Position numbers and translations under genes: made by a program. A stretch of DNA of 18,999 nt from Gemmatimonadota bacterium (GTDB lineage Bacteria; Gemmatimonadota; Gemmatimonadetes; Gemmatimonadales; Gemmatimonadaceae), in the NCBI GenBank assembly GCA_016719105.1, contig JADKAQ010000011.1:1-18999 (forward strand), in the 5' to 3' direction. Below, piece by piece: positions 15,676 through 18,999 of this stretch. The notes below the pieces were generated by a model. That model was not told the DNA's origin, searched no databases, and saw nothing but the letters and a program-made list of their open reading frames with translations. Position 1 is the first letter of the stretch; every line of letters begins with the position of its first letter.

Positions 15676-17292
15676 GTGCCGGAGCGATCCTCAGCGCAGC
15701 GCAACGCACGCGACCGCGGGCCATCGCACTCCCCGCGGTCACGAGACGTGCGACGCGTTCGTCCGTACGTGTGGCCGCCGCTGCTCACGGTGGTCATCGC
15801 CGCGCTGATCCCCCTTTCCCGCGAGCGGCCTCGAGGATCCGCACATCACGCCCGCGCTCCTGCTGGTGGTCCTGGTCGCCGCCGCCGATGGTGGGCGCGG
15901 CGTAGGCTGTTCTCGGCAGCAACGCCTTCCTCGGCTTCTAACTGGTTCTTCCCTCCCGCCGTGCCGGGACGCTGGTCATTGCGACCGGCTCGACTGGTTC
16001 GTCCTGCCCGCCTTCCTCGGGACGAGAGTGGTGGCGTCGACCTCTTCCATCAGGCATCGGGAGGCCGACGAGGCGCGAGCGAACCGCGGAGATGACGACG
16101 TTGGCCACGCTCGGCGCCGAGGTGATGACGGCGCCGCGCGCCGAGGGGCGCTGAGCATGGTGGCGCACACGACGCGCGAGGCGCTGGGTGGCAGGTGCTG
16201 GTGGACTGTGCTGCGCGATGGGCGATGGGCCGCGCGACCGGTACGACCGGAGTCGGCGACGGCGACCGCGGAGCTACCGTCATCCGCGACGCTCCCGCGG
16301 GGGAGGGTGCCACGGATGTCGAGCCAGTGTGGCTCGAGCGCTCGACCGCGGGCGCGTGGCAGTGCTGGACGGCGGGGTGGTGCGCGTGATCGCCAGTGAG
16401 GCGTCATCGCTGCGCGAGGCGCTGCAGGGAGAACGGGCGCTGCGACTCTCATCCCGCCAGCGCCGGGGCGCGCCTGACGCGGTGTACTGACGTGGAGGAT
16501 GCTGGCGGACTCGCCCACACCGATCCGCGGGAGCGGTGGCTGGCCGCGCTGGCGTACTACGCGGCGTTAGGCGTGGAGCGCGCGGAACGAACGGACGACC
16601 GGAGCGGCCGGAAGCCATGCGACGAGAGCGCATGCGCACGGCAATGCCAGCATCGGTGTCGCACGACCTGCGCACCCCGCTCACGACGATCAAGGCGCTG
16701 GCGCACGAACTGGGATCGCTGGGCGACGAGCGCCCGAGGTGATCGAGCAGAGGCGGATCGGCTCACCGCCGGTCGTGGCCGATGGACGGTTTCGACACTG
16801 TCCCGACCGGCGAGCGGACGCTTTCCGATGGACGCCGACGATTGTCCCGGTCGATGAGCTGGTGAGCGCCGTGTTGCAGCAGGTGAAGGGGAGTTGACGC
16901 CCGGCCGATCCGCGTGCAGCTCGCCGAGCGACGACGCCTTCCGCTGGGCGCTTTGACCTGACGTACCCGGCGCGCATCCCAGTGAACCTGCTGGAAAACG
17001 CCTGCAAGTACGCACGGGTGAGACACCGGTCGACCTGACGGCAGCGACGGGGCGATGATGCGCATCTCCGTTGCCGATCGCGGTTCGGGCGTCCCGCCTG
17101 ACGAGCGCGAGGAGCGGATCTTCGACGCTCCTGTATCAACCTGCGGCGGCACGACCGATGTGGGGAGCGCGGGCTCGGTCTGGCGATTGCCCGTGGACTG
17201 GCCGAGTCGCAGGGCGGGACGCTCACGTACGCGGAACGACGACAGTGGAGGTAGCGCCTTTACGCCTTCGCCCCGGCCGCGGAGTTGAGTGA
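15676..17292 (+). CDS. kdpD: KdpD-like sensor histidine kinase lacking the N-terminal KdpD domain (multiply frameshifted)
   Basis: It starts about 14 bp after kdpE (GTG 15676). A short cytoplasmic segment leads into a DUF4118 membrane region: YVWPPLLTVVIAALIPL, LLLVVLVAAADGGRG, then LDWFVLPAFLGTRVV. A degenerate GAF-like stretch follows to about 16400. The kinase core is clear: LAALAYYAALGVERAE, the H-box SVSHDLRTPLTTIKAL (His codon 16662-16664), the N-box NLLENACKYA (about 16984-17013), the G1 box SVADRGSGVPPDERE and a split G2/GLAIARGLAE region near 17170-17215. There are more than ten frame changes. Canonical KdpD is about 900 residues with an N-terminal K+/turgor-sensing KdpD and Usp domain; there is no room for it here. 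The exact end is uncertain because the final frame is unclear. Confidence 0.76.
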
Positions 17293-17641
17293 CATCGACG
17301 CGGGCACGGCGGCGGGGCGTAACCGACCGGGAACGGCCCCGCGCGGCTGCGCGCGCACCGCCGTGCATACGACCTCATGCGACCTTTAACGCCCTCCTCG
17401 GGCGTTTGGCGCGTTCTTCACCCCCAACGCGCATCGCTCAATTCGTACGGCGCTCCCGTCTCGGCCCCAGCGTCACGAGACTGTGCGAGCGCCCCCGCCG
17501 GAGGACTGTGCTCGACCTGGTGTACGCCGCTCACCATCGCCTCTTCGCACTCATGCTGCGGGTACATCACCGGTTGCGCGCGCCTTAAAGGTTCCAGCAA
17601 CGCACGCGACGAGGAGCGGAAATCCCGCGACGCCGGACTCG
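17293..17641. other. Intergenic stretch between the kinase and kdpF
   Basis: Apart from the hairpin at 17388-17406, I see no recognisable element in these 349 bases. The kdpFA promoter is expected here, but no convincing -35/-10 pair or KdpE site was found. No c-di-AMP (ydaO) riboswitch core was recognised. Given the indel density nearby, small motifs may be damaged. Confidence 0.4.
17388..17406 (+). terminator. Terminator-like hairpin between kdpED and kdpFA
   Basis: AACGCCC (17388-17394) and GGGCGTT (17400-17406) form a perfect 7-bp stem with the 5-nt loop TCCTC. Two T's of the stem and one more T follow, a weak U-tract. The position after the kinase stop and before kdpF suggests separate transcription of the sensor pair and the pump operon. 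Confidence 0.5.
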
Positions 17642-17716
17642 GTGCTCGGGTTGCTCGTGTCGGTCGCGCTCTTGCTGTACCTGCTATACACGCTCCTGCG
17701 GCCGGAGAAGTTCTGA
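17642..17716 (+). CDS. kdpF: KdpF, small membrane subunit of the potassium pump
   Basis: From GTG 17642 the frame gives a 24-residue peptide with a single hydrophobic helix (LLVSVALLLYLLYTLL) ending in RPEKF and TGA 17714-17716. This matches the one-helix-plus-RPE(R/K)F pattern of KdpF, which stabilises the KdpFABC complex in the inner membrane. The usual length is about 29 residues, so a few N-terminal residues may be hidden by an indel or the start may be slightly upstream. The stop is 2 bp before the kdpA ATG, the tight spacing typical of kdp operons. Such peptides are often missed by automatic annotation. Confidence 0.68.
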   Translation: MLGLLVSVALLLYLLYTLLRPEKF

Positions 17717-17718
17717 CC

Positions 17719-18999
17719 ATGACCACCAACGGTTGGCTGCAGATCGCCTTCTTTCGGCCGGCGTCTTGCTCGTCGCCAAACCAATGGGGATCTACCTCTT
17801 ACGCAGGTACGACGGATTTCTGCGTTGGCTGGCGCCAGTGGAGCGCGCCATTCATCGCATCGCGGGTATCGACCCCAATGAGGACCAGCACTGACCGTGA
17901 TGCCGCCGCGGGGTGCTGCTGTTCAGCGCCGCATCGATGCCGCTCACGTACATCGCACTGCGTCCGCAGGCGCTGCTCCCGCTCAACCTGCAGGACATCC
18001 GGGCGCTGCCGCCGCGTCAGGCGTTCGCCGAGACGGCGGCCTCGTTCACCACCAACACCAACTGGCAGTCGTACAGCGGCGAGTCGACTGTGTCGTACTC
18101 TGTCGCAGATGATGGGAGTTGGCCTTCCACAACTTCGTCTCTTCGGCGGTCGGGATGGGCGTCGCGGTCGCGCTGGTGCGCGGCATCCCCGACGCGGCGC
18201 CGGGAAGCTTTCCGGCAATTTCTGGGTCGATACGGTGCGCGGGACGCTTTACGTCCTGCTTCCGTTTTCGCTGGTGTTCGCCCTCCTGCTCGTGCAGCAG
18301 GGGGCGATCCAGAACTTCCGCCCGTACGTCGAACTCACGACGCTCGAGGGGGCCAAGCAGGTCCTCGCGATGGGGCCGGTGGCTACGCCAGGAGGCGATC
18401 ATCAGATCGGCACGAACGGCGGCGGCTTCTTCAACGCCAACTCGGCGCATCCGTTCGAGAACCCGACGCCGTGGACCAACTTCTGGCAGATGCTGAGCAT
18501 CTTCCTGATCCCCTCGGCGATGACGTACTACGTTGGGGCGGATGGTGAAGAACCAGCGCAACATGGAGGGGAAGGAGGTCCGATTCGGGATCGCCAACTC
18601 CGCCCTGTTTGCCACGGTCACCACCGACGCCTCGTGTGGCGCCGTGAACAGCATGCACGATTCGTTCACGCCGTTAGGCGGGTTGGTTCCGCTGGTGAAC
18701 ATGCAGCTTGGCGAGGTCGTCTTCGGCGGCGTAGGCGCCGGGCTGTACGGGATCCTGATGATGGTCGTGCTCACAGTCTTCATCGCCGGGCTGATGGTGG
18801 GGCGCACCCCAGAGTACCTGGAAGAAGATCCAGGCGCGTGAGGTGCAGATATGGCGATGCTTTCATGTCCTGGAGTGTTCCCGGCCGCGATCTCTGGTGA
18901 CCACTGCGATCTCGGTCGTGAGCCCGATGGGGGGCTGGCCGGGCTCAACAACCAGGGGCCGCACGGCTTGTCGGAGATCCTGCACGCCTTCTCCAGCAC
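17719..18999 (+). CDS. kdpA: KdpA, potassium-translocating subunit (3' truncated, multiply frameshifted)
   Basis: It starts at ATG 17719 (MTTNGWLQIAFF). In successive frames come LLVAKPMGIYLLRRYDG, RWLAPVERAIHRIAGIDP, the pore-loop segment TNTNWQSYSGE (about 18052-18083), HNFVSSAVGMGVAVALVRGI, the second pore loop GTNGGGFFNANSAHPFENPT (about 18409-18468) and the third, TTDASCGAVNSMHDSFTPLG (about 18619-18680). After GRTPEYL the frame changes twice more toward LNNQGPHGLSEILHAFSS at the window edge. KdpA is the channel-like subunit that selects K+ in the high-affinity KdpFABC pump. Around eight frame changes interrupt it, all between conserved blocks. The last quarter, with the fourth pore loop, lies beyond the window; kdpB and kdpC should follow. 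Confidence 0.9.

Larger units (their letters stand above)
398..18680. repeat. Scattered octamer CGTTAGGC, eight copies
   Basis: Copies of CGTTAGGC on the plus strand lie at 598-605, 8986-8993, 12768-12775, 14171-14178, 16565-16572 and 18672-18679. Copies on the minus strand (GCCTAACG) lie at 398-405 and 8295-8302. Every GTTAGGC heptamer I found is preceded by C, and six of eight copies are followed by G. Seven are inside genes and one is intergenic (8986). A rough estimate from base composition predicts fewer than one copy. Confidence 0.7.

Noticed and set aside
14976..18900. kdp genes as true pseudogenes
   Set aside because: Too many indels with every catalytic and pore motif preserved in order, across three adjacent genes; sequence error is the simpler explanation.
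1..18999. CRISPR array, integrase, transposase or rRNA
   Set aside because: No regularly spaced identical repeats, no recombinase motifs and no rRNA-like sequence were seen on either strand.

Overview
The window is GC-rich (roughly two-thirds G+C by eye) and bacterial. A β-solenoid surface-repeat protein, several Sec-type signal peptides, an iron-sulfur photolyase and a Kdp potassium system suggest a Gram-negative environmental bacterium. Gemmatimonadota is my best guess, but nothing in the window proves it. Many genes are read in two or more frames with every conserved motif intact. I read these as consensus indel errors in a draft assembly rather than as pseudogenes. They are sparse before 14.9 kb and very dense after it.

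Layout. (1) 1-1227, plus strand: the tail of an unidentified, perhaps SRPBCC-like, gene and a Gfo/Idh/MocA oxidoreductase with a good promoter. (2) 1309-6871, minus strand: an accessory, defence-like block made of a Phd-like antitoxin with a VapC-type PIN toxin, a 1031-residue PLD-nuclease/SF2-helicase/DUF3427 protein, and an AAA ATPase with a DUF4143 domain. (3) 7145-8936: an exported alpha/beta hydrolase (plus) converging on a formyltransferase-fold enzyme (minus). (4) 9002-10239, minus: a secreted protein of about thirteen 16-residue glycine-rich repeats resembling the LA_2272 surface-repeat family. (5) 10556-13213, plus: a probable operon of a four-helix membrane domain fused to a SelL/AhpC-like CxxC redox domain, 6 bp before an FeS-BCP (PhrB-type) photolyase. 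(6) 13259-14814, plus: an exported DUF839/PhoX-like protein. (7) 14976-18999, plus: kdpE, a KdpD-like kinase without the usual N-terminal KdpD domain, a terminator-like hairpin, kdpF and the start of kdpA, which runs off the window.

How the genes may work together. Toxin and antitoxin should form a self-regulating pair. The helicase and the AAA ATPase are only neighbours, so a joint role is inferred. The redox/membrane protein and photolyase probably share a transcript and suit an oxidative and UV stress response. KdpE and KdpD should control the adjacent potassium pump operon.

Signals outside ordinary annotation: the octamer CGTTAGGC (or its complement GCCTAACG) occurs eight times, far above a rough base-composition expectation of about one, and in six coding copies it supplies a Leu(TTA)-Gly pair. 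It is absent from 606 to 8294, which includes the accessory block. Four genes lack a Shine-Dalgarno sequence but carry a TANNNT hexamer 5-7 nt before ATG, as expected for leaderless transcripts.

Stretches over 300 bases without a gene are 1974-2427 (promoter and one hairpin), 10240-10555 (nothing recognised) and 17293-17641 (one terminator-like hairpin).
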